Source: Aquibium carbonis
GTDB lineage: Bacteria > Pseudomonadota > Alphaproteobacteria > Rhizobiales > Rhizobiaceae
Direction: 5' to 3'
NCBI RefSeq assembly: GCF_003970795.1
Contig: NZ_RWKW01000025.1
Location: 56,748-120,747, forward strand
Length of the DNA: 64,000 nt
Shown here: positions 27,537 to 36,483 of the stretch, in pieces
How positions within the stretch are numbered: position 1 is the stretch's first letter
Layout of the letters: each line of letters starts with the position of its first letter
Position numbers and translations under genes: made by a program
Notes under the pieces: model-generated
Told to the model about the DNA's origin: nothing
Seen by the model: only the letters and a program-made list of their open reading frames with translations
The model's database searches: none

Positions 27537-28211
27537 TCAGTCCTCGGGACCCGCGCCTATACGCTCCAGCGCGCGCGGATTCAGGATCTTCACGGCGCCG
27601 CGCTTGACGTCGATCACGCCGCTCTTTCGCATGTCGGTCAGCGTCTTGTTGACCGATTCACGCGTGGCGCCGAGGAATTCCGCCAGATCCGACTGCGAGA
27701 TGTGGATCCAGCCGCCGTCGTCCTCGATCAGGCTCGACAGGAAGGAGAGGCGCTTGGCCAGCCGGGCCTCGATCTTGAGCAACGCCTGGTCGCCGAGTTC
27801 GGCGCTGACGTAACGAAGCCGCGCGCACAGCAACCAGATCATGGTCGTCGCAAGCTTCGGATTCTGCTGGATGCGGTCTATGAGCTGCCGGCGCGACAGC
27901 GAGACCAGGACCGCGTCGGTGAGGCATGTCGCGGTGGCTGTCCTCACGCCGCCGTCGAGCGCCCCGATCTCGCCGAAGACGCATTTCTCGGTTTCCAGAT
28001 TGGCCACCAGCTTGCGACCGCTTTCGGAGTAGATGGCGATTTCGACCGCGCCGGCCATCACGCCGTAGACGCGGTCGGAGAGATCGTCCTGCATGAAAAG
28101 ATGGTGACCGGCCCGATAGGTCTCGCCCGTGCAGCCCGCAAAAAGCCCCTCGAAGAGGTCCGCCGTCAGCTGCGCCCGCGGCTTCGGTCGTTCGTAACCC
28201 GTCTCCACCAT
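27537..28211 (-). CDS. Crp/Fnr-family transcriptional regulator
   Basis: Regulator of 224 residues with an N-terminal cyclic-nucleotide-binding-like beta-barrel (about 20-135, 'GAVEIAIYSESGRKLVANLE') and a C-terminal winged helix ('ISQSDLAEFLGATRESVNKTL'). Four scattered cysteines do not form the N-terminal cluster ligand set of FNR, so an oxygen-sensing Fe-S cluster is unlikely. The start at 28211 is preceded on the minus strand by little recognisable ribosome site. It is divergent from paaG (28392, +), and the 180-base interval could hold shared promoters. It converges with the AraC gene. Confidence 0.87.
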   Translation of the reverse strand: MVETGYERPKPRAQLTADLFEGLFAGCTGETYRAGHHLFMQDDLSDRVYGVMAGAVEIAIYSESGRKLVANLETEKCVFGEIGALDGGVRTATATCLTDAVLVSLSRRQLIDRIQQNPKLATTMIWLLCARLRYVSAELGDQALLKIEARLAKRLSFLSSLIEDDGGWIHISQSDLAEFLGATRESVNKTLTDMRKSGVIDVKRGAVKILNPRALERIGAGPED

Positions 28212-28391
28212 TCGACTTGCCTTCCCTCCTGCCAGCCGGTTTCCGCCATCCCGCCAGACCGGGCGCCGTCCGTCGCGCAATCGGCACGGCCCTCCCGGTC
28301 GCGTGCGGCATCCCCTTGAGACACGGAGGGCTTCCGGTCCATGGTAGCCGAGCAGCCGCCGATTCATTCCGGCGCGAGGAGGAGCATGCGT

Positions 28392-29180
28392 ATGAGCGAA
28401 GCGACAGTATTGCACGATCGTCGAGATGGCTACAGCGTGATTTCGCTTAACCGCCCGGATCGGTTGAACTCTTTCAATCGCCAGCAACACGCCGAGCTTC
28501 GCGCCGCACTGGAGGAATGTGCAACCAGCACGGAGATCCGCGCGGTCGTCCTGACCGGTCAGGGGCGCGGGTTTTGCGCCGGCCAGGACCTGTCCGACGT
28601 CGATGACATGGGCGGTGACCGGCCCGATCTCGGCAAGACGCTGCACGACAACTACAACCCGCTGATCCGGTCGATGCGGGCCATGCCCAAACCCATCATC
28701 TGCGCCGTCAACGGCGTTGCGGCCGGCGCTGGCGCGAACATCGCGCTGGCAGGCGACATCGTCATCGCGGCGCGCTCGGCCCGGTTCATCCAGGCCTTCG
28801 CCAAGATCGCGCTGATCCCGGATGCGGGCGGCACCTACTGGCTGACCCATCTGCTCGGCGAGGCGCGGGCCAAGGCGCTGGCTTTGACCGCGCAACCGCT
28901 GTCGGCCGAGGACGCCGCCAACTGGGGCCTGATCTGGAAAGCCGTCGATGACGACAAGCTGATGGCCGAGGCGATTTCGCTGGCCGAGGGTTTCGCGGCT
29001 GGCCCCACCCATGCCTACGGGCTGACCAAGCAGGCCATCCAGGCTGCCTCGACGAACACGCTCGACGAGCAGCTGGAGCTGGAGCGGCGGCTGCAGCGCG
29101 AGGCGGGCATGTCGGACGACTACAAGGAGGGCGTGAAGGCCTTCCTGGAGAAGCGGCCGGCCAACTATCGCAAGGCGTGA
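28392..29180 (+). CDS. paaG: PaaG-like enoyl-CoA hydratase/isomerase
   Basis: Crotonase-fold enzyme of 262 residues. It closely follows E. coli PaaG (epoxy-phenylacetyl-CoA isomerase of aerobic phenylacetate breakdown) along its length: 'LNRPDRLNSFN', 'GQGRGFCAGQDLSDV', 'YNPLIRSMRAMPKPIICAVN', 'GDIVIAARSARF', 'LIPDAGGTYWL', 'AANWGLIWKAVDD' and the C-terminal 'DDYKEGVKAFLEKR'. The oxyanion-hole glycines are in place. GAGGAGGAG at 28376-28384 suits ATG 28392; ATG 28386 is an alternative. No other paa gene is in the window, so it may serve another CoA pathway. Confidence 0.85.
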   Translation: MSEATVLHDRRDGYSVISLNRPDRLNSFNRQQHAELRAALEECATSTEIRAVVLTGQGRGFCAGQDLSDVDDMGGDRPDLGKTLHDNYNPLIRSMRAMPKPIICAVNGVAAGAGANIALAGDIVIAARSARFIQAFAKIALIPDAGGTYWLTHLLGEARAKALALTAQPLSAEDAANWGLIWKAVDDDKLMAEAISLAEGFAAGPTHAYGLTKQAIQAASTNTLDEQLELERRLQREAGMSDDYKEGVKAFLEKRPANYRKA

Positions 29181-29187
29181 GGCGTCG

Positions 29188-29640
29188 TCAGCGGCTCGAG
29201 ACGATCTCGTTGAACTTGGCGAAGAACTCGCCCGCGAGCTTCTTGGACGTCGAGGCGATGAGACGGCTGCCGAGCTGGGCGATCTTGCCGCCCACGTCGG
29301 CGTTCACGGTGTAGGAGAGCAAGGTCTCGTCGGGTCCTGTTTCCGCGAGAACCACGTCGGCGCCGCCCTTGGCGAAGCCGGCGATTCCGCCCTTTCCCTC
29401 GCCCTGGATGGTGTAGGAGTGTGGAGGATTGAGGTTGATCAGCGTCACGGCGCCGGCAAAGCGCGCCTTGATCGGTCCGATCTTCAGCGAAACCGTCGCG
29501 GCCATCTCCGTGTCGGAGGATTTCTCGAGGCTCTCGCAGCCCGGAATGCATTCCCGCAGCACGTCCGGGTCGTTGAGCGCAGCCCAGACCTTGTCGATCG
29601 ACGCCCCGATCGTTTCCTGACCTTCCAGGTTCATCGCCAT
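29188..29640 (-). CDS. coxG: CoxG-like SRPBCC-domain protein
   Basis: Protein of 150 residues of the CoxG family, which in carboxydotrophs helps anchor CO dehydrogenase to the membrane; relatives without CO oxidation are common. The SRPBCC fold signature is clear: 'GASIDKVWAALNDPDVLRECIPGCESLEK' in two halves, 'FAGAVTLINLNPPHSYTIQG' and 'GGKIAQLGSRLIASTSKKL'. GGAGGAC lies 5 bases before the start on the minus strand. The cox structural genes are 24 kb away (53.6-57.5 kb). It converges with paaG (7-base gap) and is divergent from the dehydratase gene at 29774. Confidence 0.85.
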   Translation of the reverse strand: MAMNLEGQETIGASIDKVWAALNDPDVLRECIPGCESLEKSSDTEMAATVSLKIGPIKARFAGAVTLINLNPPHSYTIQGEGKGGIAGFAKGGADVVLAETGPDETLLSYTVNADVGGKIAQLGSRLIASTSKKLAGEFFAKFNEIVSSR

Positions 29641-29773
29641 GACGTCCTCCTTTCGTCGATTCAGGTCTGGACTATAGCAGCGTCCAAAACTTGTCCATCG
29701 GATCGAACGGTCTGACGCTTGCCCGACCGGCGGGCCTGCACTATCGCTATGGGCCAAAGACAGGGAGGCGTCG

Positions 29774-31588
29774 ATGAGCGGTCCGAACGGTTCGAACGAC
29801 AAGGGCAAGAGGCTGCGGTCGCAGGAGTGGTTCGACAATCCTGACGATCCGGGGATGACCGCGCTCTACCTCGAGCGATACCTGAACTTCGGCCTCACGC
29901 GGGAGGAACTCCAGTCGGGCAAGCCGATCATCGGCATCGCGCAGACCGGCTCGGACTTGTCGCCCTGCAACCGGCACCACGTCGAGCTGGCCAAGCGCGT
30001 GCGCGCCGGCATCGAGGCGGCCGGCGGCATACCGATGGAGTTTCCGGTGCATCCGATTCAGGAGACCGGCAAGCGGCCCACCGCTTCACTCGACCGCAAC
30101 CTCGCCTATCTGTCGCTCGTCGAGGTGCTCTACGGTTACCCGCTCGACGGCGTGGTGCTGACGATCGGCTGCGACAAGACCACGCCGGCGCTGCTGATGG
30201 CCGCCGCCACCGTCAACATTCCGGCGATCGCCCTGTCGGTCGGCCCGATGCTGAACGGCTGGTACAGGGGCGAGCGGACCGGCTCGGGCACCGTCGTGTG
30301 GAAATCGCGCGAGCTGCTCGCCGAGGGCAAGATCGACTACGACCAGTTCATGGACCGCGTGGCGTCTTCGGCGCCGTCGGTCGGCTATTGCAACACGATG
30401 GGCACGGCCACGACGATGAACAGCCTGGCCGAGGCGCTCGGCATGCAGCTGCCGGGCTCGGCGGCTATTCCGGCGCCCTATCGCGAGCGCGGCCAAATGG
30501 CCTGGCACACGGGCAAGCGGATCGTCGACATGGTGCACGAGGACCTGAAACCGTCCGACATCATGACCCGGGAAGCCTTCGAGAACGCGATCGTGGTCAA
30601 TTCGGCGATCGGTGGATCGAGCAATGCGCCGATCCATCTCAACGCCATTGCCCGCCATCTCGGCGTGCCGCTCGACAATGACGACTGGCAGAGCGTTGGC
30701 CATCACGTGCCGCTGCTCGTCAACCTCCAGCCAGCGGGCGAGTTTCTCGGCGAGGACTATCACCACGCCGGCGGCGTGCCGGCGGTCGTTGCCGAACTGA
30801 TGAAGGCCGGCCTTTTGCCGCATCCGGATGCGCTGACGGCAAACGGGCGCACGATCGGCGACAATTGCCGCGATGCCGAAAACCTCGACACGGCCGTCAT
30901 CTTCAGCGTCGATGCACCCATGAAGCAGCAGGCCGGGTTCATCAATCTGAAGGGGAATCTCTTCGATTCCGCCATCATGAAGACATCGGTCATCTCGCCC
31001 GAGTTCCGCAAGCGCTACCTGTCCGACCCTGCCGATCCGGAAGCCTTCGAAGGCAAGGCCATGGTCTTCGAGGGACCGGAAGACTACCACGCACGCATCG
31101 AGGATCCGTCGCTCGGCATCGACGAGAACACGATCCTGTTCATGCGCGGAACCGGTCCGATCGGCTATCCGGGGGCAGCCGAAGTCGTCAACATGCAGCC
31201 GCCGGCCGCCTTGTTGAAACGGGGTGTCCACTCGTTGCCCTGCATCGGCGATGGCCGCCAGTCGGGGACGTCCGGATCGCCCTCGATCCTCAATGCGTCT
31301 CCGGAAGCCGCCGCCGGAGGCGGGCTGGCCTTGCTTCGGGACGGCGACCGTGTGCGGATCGATCTCAAGAAGGGCAGGGCCGACATCCTGATCGACGACG
31401 ACGAGCTGGCACGGCGACGGGCCGACCTTGCGACCAAGGGCGGCTACCGCTATCCGGGCCACCAGACGCCGTGGCAGGAAATCCAGCGCGGCATCGTCGA
31501 CCAGCTCTCCGGCGGAATGGTCCTGAAACCGGCGGTCAACTACCAGCGGATCGCGCAGGAAAAGGGCATCCCGCGCAACAATCACTGA
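29774..31588 (+). CDS. IlvD/Edd-family dehydratase, xylonate dehydratase-like
   Basis: Fe-S dehydratase of 604 residues. It matches the pentonate/hexonate branch, in particular Caulobacter D-xylonate dehydratase, throughout: '[19 protein letters not shown]', '[16 protein letters not shown]', '[19 protein letters not shown]', '[20 protein letters not shown]' and '[20 protein letters not shown]'. The three Cys positions that hold the cluster are present. It converts a sugar acid to a 2-keto-3-deoxy acid; which sugar acid cannot be settled here. ATG 29774 has GGGAGG at 29763-29768. The gene stands alone, divergent from the coxG-like gene. Confidence 0.88.
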   Translation: MSGPNGSNDKGKRLRSQEWFDNPDDPGMTALYLERYLNFGLTREELQSGKPIIGIAQTGSDLSPCNRHHVELAKRVRAGIEAAGGIPMEFPVHPIQETGKRPTASLDRNLAYLSLVEVLYGYPLDGVVLTIGCDKTTPALLMAAATVNIPAIALSVGPMLNGWYRGERTGSGTVVWKSRELLAEGKIDYDQFMDRVASSAPSVGYCNTMGTATTMNSLAEALGMQLPGSAAIPAPYRERGQMAWHTGKRIVDMVHEDLKPSDIMTREAFENAIVVNSAIGGSSNAPIHLNAIARHLGVPLDNDDWQSVGHHVPLLVNLQPAGEFLGEDYHHAGGVPAVVAELMKAGLLPHPDALTANGRTIGDNCRDAENLDTAVIFSVDAPMKQQAGFINLKGNLFDSAIMKTSVISPEFRKRYLSDPADPEAFEGKAMVFEGPEDYHARIEDPSLGIDENTILFMRGTGPIGYPGAAEVVNMQPPAALLKRGVHSLPCIGDGRQSGTSGSPSILNASPEAAAGGGLALLRDGDRVRIDLKKGRADILIDDDELARRRADLATKGGYRYPGHQTPWQEIQRGIVDQLSGGMVLKPAVNYQRIAQEKGIPRNNH

Positions 31589-31613
31589 GGGTCGTTTTCC
31601 AACTCTTTGGTCA

Positions 31614-31654
31614 GCCGGCGAATGACGGGCGGCTCAAGCCGCTCGCCCGCCGGC
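31614..31654. terminator. Hairpin between convergent genes (possible bidirectional terminator)
   Basis: GCCGGCG (31614-31620) pairs with CGCCGGC (31648-31654), enclosing an inner GCGGCT/AGCCGC stem. It lies between the dehydratase (+) and the small hypothetical gene (-). There is no clear T-tract, so termination is only possible. Confidence 0.4.
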
Positions 31655-31691
31655 AACAGACGGTCGGCGCGGCGGTGGCGAGCTGCGCCGG

Positions 31692-31967
31692 TCAGCCGGC
31701 GCCCTCCGCCTGCAACTCGCGAAGCCTGACGATCAGGTCGCCGAGCCCGTCGATCCTCGCCTGGATGTTGGCCATTCGCGCCGCCATGAGCGGGTCCATC
31801 TCGCTGCCGGGGGTGGCGGCGCCGATCTCGCAGACCGCTTCGAGCGTGCGGGCGACATAGGCTTCCGCCATGTCTGCAAAGACCGTATAGCGGTCCAGAG
31901 CCATCGTCGCTGGATCGCCGAGCAACGTCTCGCGCAATCGTCTGGTCGCGGCCTCATTGGTCATCAT
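31692..31967 (-). CDS. Small hypothetical protein, helical
   Basis: Predicted 91-residue soluble protein, mainly helical ('ALDRYTVFADMAEAYVARTLEA', 'MAARMANIQARIDGLGDLIVR'), with no recognised family. The start at 31967 (tandem ATG ATG) is preceded on the minus strand by GGGGGA; the frame is open further upstream but without protein-like pattern. It is divergent from the Crp/Fnr gene at 32224, sharing a 256-base AT-rich intergenic region. Confidence 0.5.
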   Translation of the reverse strand: MMTNEAATRRLRETLLGDPATMALDRYTVFADMAEAYVARTLEAVCEIGAATPGSEMDPLMAARMANIQARIDGLGDLIVRLRELQAEGAG

Positions 31968-32223
31968 GCGTCCCCCGTCGCTCCTGATGTCACGCGTATC
32001 GCATACGTGTCCGGCGCGCCTCCGGATCAGATCGGCGACCGATTCCGGCGCCTCGCGTGTCCCCCGCGGCATCGCCACGACCCCCGTCGCCGCTTGTTCG
32101 CCAACCGCATTCCTGCGGTCATCCGTCCATGAGTTGTACTCGTGTATGACCGATACCGTACATTAAGAGTTCTAAATCTTAACTGGTTAACGGTTTACTA
32201 AAACTAGACGAATATTGCCGGGC

Positions 32224-32988
32224 ATGCGAAGTTCGACGGATTTTTCGAATCATCGACGCGTCAAAGCGATAGGTTCCAATAGCCCCGTGTTCCGAAACCG
32301 GCTCCTCGCATCCTTGTCACCCGATGCTCTCGCTCTCATCGTGGAACACTCCGATCAACGGGAGTTGAAGGCCGGCGAGGTCATCTACGAGGATGGCGAG
32401 GAGGTGACGCACGCGGTTTTCCCCGAACAGGGGGTCGTCGCCATCATGGCGGAAATGCGGGATGGGCGTTCGGTTCACCAGGCCTCGGTGGGCCGCGAAG
32501 GCTTCGTCGGCTATGCCATCGTGCTTGGCGGCGGCGCGGCCATGGGCCGCTCCGTCGTGCTGGTTCCGGGATCGGCGACATGGGTTCCCATCGCGACGTT
32601 CGACCAGGCGCTCCTGCGTTTCGTCTCTGTGCGCGAGGCGATCCTGCGCTACGGACAGGCGCACACGATCGAGCTGATGCAACTCGTGGCCTGCAACAGC
32701 TTGCACACCGCGGATCAGCGGCTTTCGCGCTGGCTGCTCCAGACTAGCGATCGAATGGACGCTCCGAGCTTTTACATGACGCAGGAAATCATGGCCAAGA
32801 CGCTCGGTTTGCGGCGCGCGACCGTCAACATGATCTGCAGCGAGCTCATGGAAGCGGGTGCGATCGACTATTCGCGCGGCAACCTCACCATAACCGATAG
32901 CGCCGTCCTTGAGGCGCGCGCCTGCGAGTGTTACGGCCGGATCCGGCTGGCCTATGCCAGCCGCCACCAGCAGTACGGCATGCCATAG
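32224..32988 (+). CDS. Crp/Fnr-family transcriptional regulator
   Basis: Regulator of 254 residues with a cNMP-binding-type barrel (about 35-150; 'ELKAGEVIYEDGEEVTHAVF', 'VGREGFVGYAIVLGGG') and a C-terminal helix-turn-helix of the Crp_2 kind ('MTQEIMAKTLGLRRATVNMI'). It lacks FNR cluster cysteines. ATG 32224 is the likely start; TTG 32215 is an in-frame alternative. The preceding 70 bases are strikingly AT-rich with a TTAAC/GTTAAC run and probably contain its promoter. It converges with the mttB-like gene. Confidence 0.88.
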   Translation: MRSSTDFSNHRRVKAIGSNSPVFRNRLLASLSPDALALIVEHSDQRELKAGEVIYEDGEEVTHAVFPEQGVVAIMAEMRDGRSVHQASVGREGFVGYAIVLGGGAAMGRSVVLVPGSATWVPIATFDQALLRFVSVREAILRYGQAHTIELMQLVACNSLHTADQRLSRWLLQTSDRMDAPSFYMTQEIMAKTLGLRRATVNMICSELMEAGAIDYSRGNLTITDSAVLEARACECYGRIRLAYASRHQQYGMP

Positions 32989-33019
32989 CGCGCACGCCGA
33001 TCATCGCGAGGGTGGCGTG

Positions 33020-34606
33020 TCAGAGGCCCATCGAACCGCGCGGCAGGTAGATGTTTTCGAAGCGCACGCGGAGCCGGTCGTCCAGCGCCTTGGGCACGTG
33101 CCTGGGAAAATGCGTCGAGAGGATGCGGCGCTTTTCGGCAATAGCGCGCTGGAGGATGTCGGGCCGGCCCTTTTCCACCCATTCCTTCGGCGAGAACCGG
33201 TCCGCGATGGCGGGATAGACATACTCGGTCTGCATCAGCTGCAACGTCTGGCCGTGGCCGAGATAGTGGCCGGGGCCGTTGAGACAGACGTCGGAAATGG
33301 CATCGATCGAAAGCGATGCGTCGGTGACCTCGATACCACGCACGCAGCGCAGGCATTGGCCGAGCATGTCGTTGTCGATGATCAGGCTTTCGAGGCAGAA
33401 GCCGAGCAGCGAGGCATGCATGCCTGCCGACTCATAGATCAGGTTGAGGCCGGAGAGGCCCGCCATGACGTTGGTGATGCCCTTTTCGTAGCCCGCCTGG
33501 ATGTCGGGCAGCTTGGAGTCGGCCATGCCCGCCGCCGAGCCGCCGGGGAGGTCGTAGAACTGGGCCATCTGGGCGCAGGCCGAGGTGAGCAGCGCCTGTT
33601 CGCCCGAGCCGCCCGACATCGCGCCGGTCCGCAGGTCCGAGACGAAGGGCCATGTGCCGAAGATCGCCGGGTGCCCGGGCTTCAGCGCGTTGACATAGAC
33701 GAGGCCGGCAAGAACTTCGGAAACCGCCTGCACTACCGCGCCGGCGATGGCGGCGGGCGCCGTGGCGCCAGCCTGGCCGGCCGACAGGAGAAGGATCGGG
33801 ATACCACCTTCGACGCAAGCTTCGAGCACGCCACAGGCATCCTCGGCAAACTTCATCGGCGGGACGACGAAGCAGTTTGAATTGGAGACGAAGGGGCGGG
33901 CGCGAAAGTTCTCCTCGCCGCCGGCGATGGCGTAGAGCATTTCGAGCGCCGGTGCGACGTTCTCGCGGACCGTGAACGACGTCCCGACATGCTTGGTGGT
34001 GCCGGACACGCAGGCGTAGAGCGTGTTGAAATCCATGTCGAGCGGGTCGACGACGTCGCGCGGCACCATCGGGCGCTGGAAGAAGTGGATGTTGTCCATC
34101 AGGTCGACGATGCGCGCGGCGTCGTAGATGTCCTGGAGCAGCGATTCACGATATTCGCGCTTCTCGACATCGACCACATGGACCGCAGCGCCTGCCGTGC
34201 CGTAGTGGACCCGGCTGCCTTGAACGACCAGGTCGTGCTTCGGATCCTGCCCATGGAGCGTGAAGCCCCGCGCGGCGTTGCGGATCGTGTCCATCACGAG
34301 ATTGCGGGGAAAGCGGATGCGTCCGTCGGCCCCGTGTTCGGCGCCCACGCGTGTCAGCGCCTCGATGCAGCTCGGAATGGCATTGGCGAAGCCGACGGTC
34401 TCCAGAACGGTGAGGACCGCCTCGTGAATGCGCTCGAGTTCGTTTCGCGACAGAACACCGTAGCGGCCGCCCTCAAGTCCGGCCCGGATCGGGCGCACGT
34501 CTTCCGCCAGCGGTGCGGCCCGCATCGCGCGGCGCGCTTCCCGCCCACCGGAGCGTCGATTTCGAAGTGAATCCGCGCCGTCGCGCTGTTCGGCCGTCAA
34601 GCTCAT
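33020..34606 (-). CDS. Trimethylamine methyltransferase (MttB)-superfamily protein, non-pyrrolysine
   Basis: Protein of 528 residues of the MttB superfamily, which transfers methyl groups from quaternary amines such as glycine betaine, proline betaine or carnitine to corrinoid proteins. Family phrases are 'LSRNELERIHEAVLTVLETV', 'FVSDLRTGAMSGGSGEQALL' and 'GMADSKLPDIQAGYEKG'. The frame has no internal amber codon, so it is the non-pyrrolysine (MtgB-like) type. Substrate unknown, and no corrinoid protein gene is in the window. GGGAG 8 bases upstream fits ATG 34606 better than GTG 34615. The MocR regulator gene lies 176 bases upstream on the same strand. Confidence 0.87.
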   Translation of the reverse strand: MSLTAEQRDGADSLRNRRSGGREARRAMRAAPLAEDVRPIRAGLEGGRYGVLSRNELERIHEAVLTVLETVGFANAIPSCIEALTRVGAEHGADGRIRFPRNLVMDTIRNAARGFTLHGQDPKHDLVVQGSRVHYGTAGAAVHVVDVEKREYRESLLQDIYDAARIVDLMDNIHFFQRPMVPRDVVDPLDMDFNTLYACVSGTTKHVGTSFTVRENVAPALEMLYAIAGGEENFRARPFVSNSNCFVVPPMKFAEDACGVLEACVEGGIPILLLSAGQAGATAPAAIAGAVVQAVSEVLAGLVYVNALKPGHPAIFGTWPFVSDLRTGAMSGGSGEQALLTSACAQMAQFYDLPGGSAAGMADSKLPDIQAGYEKGITNVMAGLSGLNLIYESAGMHASLLGFCLESLIIDNDMLGQCLRCVRGIEVTDASLSIDAISDVCLNGPGHYLGHGQTLQLMQTEYVYPAIADRFSPKEWVEKGRPDILQRAIAEKRRILSTHFPRHVPKALDDRLRVRFENIYLPRGSMGL

Positions 34607-34782
34607 GTTCGCCACTCCCGAAGCGATGTTCCCCGCATCCGAAGCTGGCGTGTTTTTATGAGCTCAGCGCTTCGATGCACGACAAACTATGTCGCGCGGC
34701 TGGTCCACGACATTGAGCCAGCCGCTCTTGCCTCTAGAGCCACGTCGTGGCTCGCGCGTCGCCGATCCGCCGCTGGCGGCTA

Positions 34783-36279
34783 TCACGCCGCGGCGGGGCG
34801 GCGTCCGATCGCCGTGGCGAGTTCGCGGATGCCGGGCTCGATGTGCTGCACGGCGATCGACGAGATGCCGAGGCGCACGAAGCGGCGCGGCGGGGACTGG
34901 CCATCGAAGAAGCGGGCGCCCGGCTCGATCAGCACGCTGCGGGTGGCGGCGGCTTCGGAGAGCTTTTCGGAATCGGTGCCTTGCGGACCCTCCAGCCAGA
35001 CCGACGTGCCGCCGGCACTGTCGGTGGCGTTCCAGTCCGGCAGGAAGGCCGAGATGGCCGACACCAGTCGCTTTCGGCGTTCGGCAAAGGCCGTCGAGAG
35101 CTTGCGCACCAGCGCGTCGTGGTGGCCGAGCGACAGGAACAGCGCCACCGCGCGCTGGTTGTTGGCCGGGGGATGGCGCAGCATGAAGCGGCGTAGCGCG
35201 CGCAGTTCGGCGATCAGGTCGGCGGAGGCGACGATGTAGCCAAGGCGCAGGCCCGGCGCGAGCGTCTTCGACATCGAGCCGACATGGATGACGCGCCCGG
35301 TGCGGTCGAGGCTCTTCAAGGCCTGCTGCGGCGCCTCGTCGATCAACTGGCTGTCATAGCCGTCCTCGATGATGATCTGGTCGTTGCGCGACGCGATCTC
35401 CAGCAGTTCGCGGCGGCGGACCTCCGAAAGCGGCACCATGGTTGGGCAATGATGGCTGGGCGTCACGAAGACGAAGTTGGAATTGCTGGGGATTTCGCGC
35501 GTCACGATGCCCTCGGAATCGACGCGAACGGGATCGATCTCGGCCCCTGCGAGCCGGAAAATCGAGCGTGCGTCGGGATAGCCCGGGTTTTCCATGGCCA
35601 CGCGCGAGCCCTTCGTCATCAGCAAGGTGGCGAGCATGTAGATCGCGTGCTGGGCGCCGAGCGTGACGATGATCTCGTCCGGGTTGGCGAAGATGCCGCG
35701 CCGGGGCAGCAGCCGCGCCTGGATCTGCTCGATGAGCAGGGGGTCGTCGCGGTCGACCATGTCGGCCGCCCAGTTGCGAATTTCCAGCACGGCCAGCGCC
35801 ATGCGGTTGCATTCGCGCCATTCTGCCGTTGGAAACAGCCCCGGATCGAACTGACCGTAGATGAAGGGATAGGAGGACTTGATCCAGTTCTCCATCTTCA
35901 TCGGCGGCGGCATGTCGGTGGCGTTGATCCGGCGTCGGGCCTTCCAGTCGAGACCGCCCGGCGCGTTGTTGTCCTGGCGGGCCAACGGCTTGGTCGGCGT
36001 CGTCAGCACATCGGGATTGACGAAGTGGCCCCGGCGTTCGCGGGCCACGAGAAAGCCCTGATCAACGAGTTGCTGGAACGCCAGCACGACGGTGCCGCGC
36101 GCCACGCCGAGCTTCTCGGCCAGGATGCGACAGGACGGCAGGGGCATCGACGCGGCGATCTGGCGATCGAGGATCGCCGCCACGATCGCCTGGCGGATCT
36201 GGGCCTGCAGGGTCTGTCCAGAGTCCGGCGAAATGGTGAACAGGCCGGACCAGATGGCGGAATCGGTTCTCGTCGTCAT
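34783..36279 (-). CDS. MocR/PdxR-type GntR regulator with aminotransferase-like domain
   Basis: Regulator of 498 residues combining an N-terminal GntR winged helix ('QTLQAQIRQAIVAAILDRQI', 'LAEKLGVARGTVVLAFQQLV') with a C-terminal fold type I aminotransferase domain. The PLP-binding Lys is in 'VGSMSKTLAPGLRLG', with 'IIEDGYDSQ' for the Asp contact. Such proteins sense PLP or PLP-amine adducts and control nitrogen or vitamin B6 genes. AAGGAG lies 8 bases before the start at 36279. The adjoining MttB-family gene downstream is a plausible target. Confidence 0.88.
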   Translation of the reverse strand: MTTRTDSAIWSGLFTISPDSGQTLQAQIRQAIVAAILDRQIAASMPLPSCRILAEKLGVARGTVVLAFQQLVDQGFLVARERRGHFVNPDVLTTPTKPLARQDNNAPGGLDWKARRRINATDMPPPMKMENWIKSSYPFIYGQFDPGLFPTAEWRECNRMALAVLEIRNWAADMVDRDDPLLIEQIQARLLPRRGIFANPDEIIVTLGAQHAIYMLATLLMTKGSRVAMENPGYPDARSIFRLAGAEIDPVRVDSEGIVTREIPSNSNFVFVTPSHHCPTMVPLSEVRRRELLEIASRNDQIIIEDGYDSQLIDEAPQQALKSLDRTGRVIHVGSMSKTLAPGLRLGYIVASADLIAELRALRRFMLRHPPANNQRAVALFLSLGHHDALVRKLSTAFAERRKRLVSAISAFLPDWNATDSAGGTSVWLEGPQGTDSEKLSEAAATRSVLIEPGARFFDGQSPPRRFVRLGISSIAVQHIEPGIRELATAIGRRPAAA

Positions 36280-36483
36280 GGCTGCGCTCCTTGCCACGAA
36301 CAGTAAACATGTGAACTTTCGCAGGGCAAGTCTGGTCCAACGCCTTGCGCCAGAGAATCTTGTCTCCATGGCAATTATGCCACGATGGCCTGTCGATCCG
36401 GCCAGCTCGGCCGAAGGGCTCAGGCCTTCTTTTCGCGCCGGGATTGTTCTAATCCATTCGGCAGCCGTTCAGAGGAGACCACC

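Noticed and set aside
27537..28211. Oxygen-sensing FNR assignment
   Set aside because: The N-terminal cysteine set needed for the 4Fe-4S cluster is absent.
33020..34606. Possible pyrrolysine-containing trimethylamine methyltransferase
   Set aside because: The frame is continuous with no in-frame amber codon, and no pyl genes are visible.
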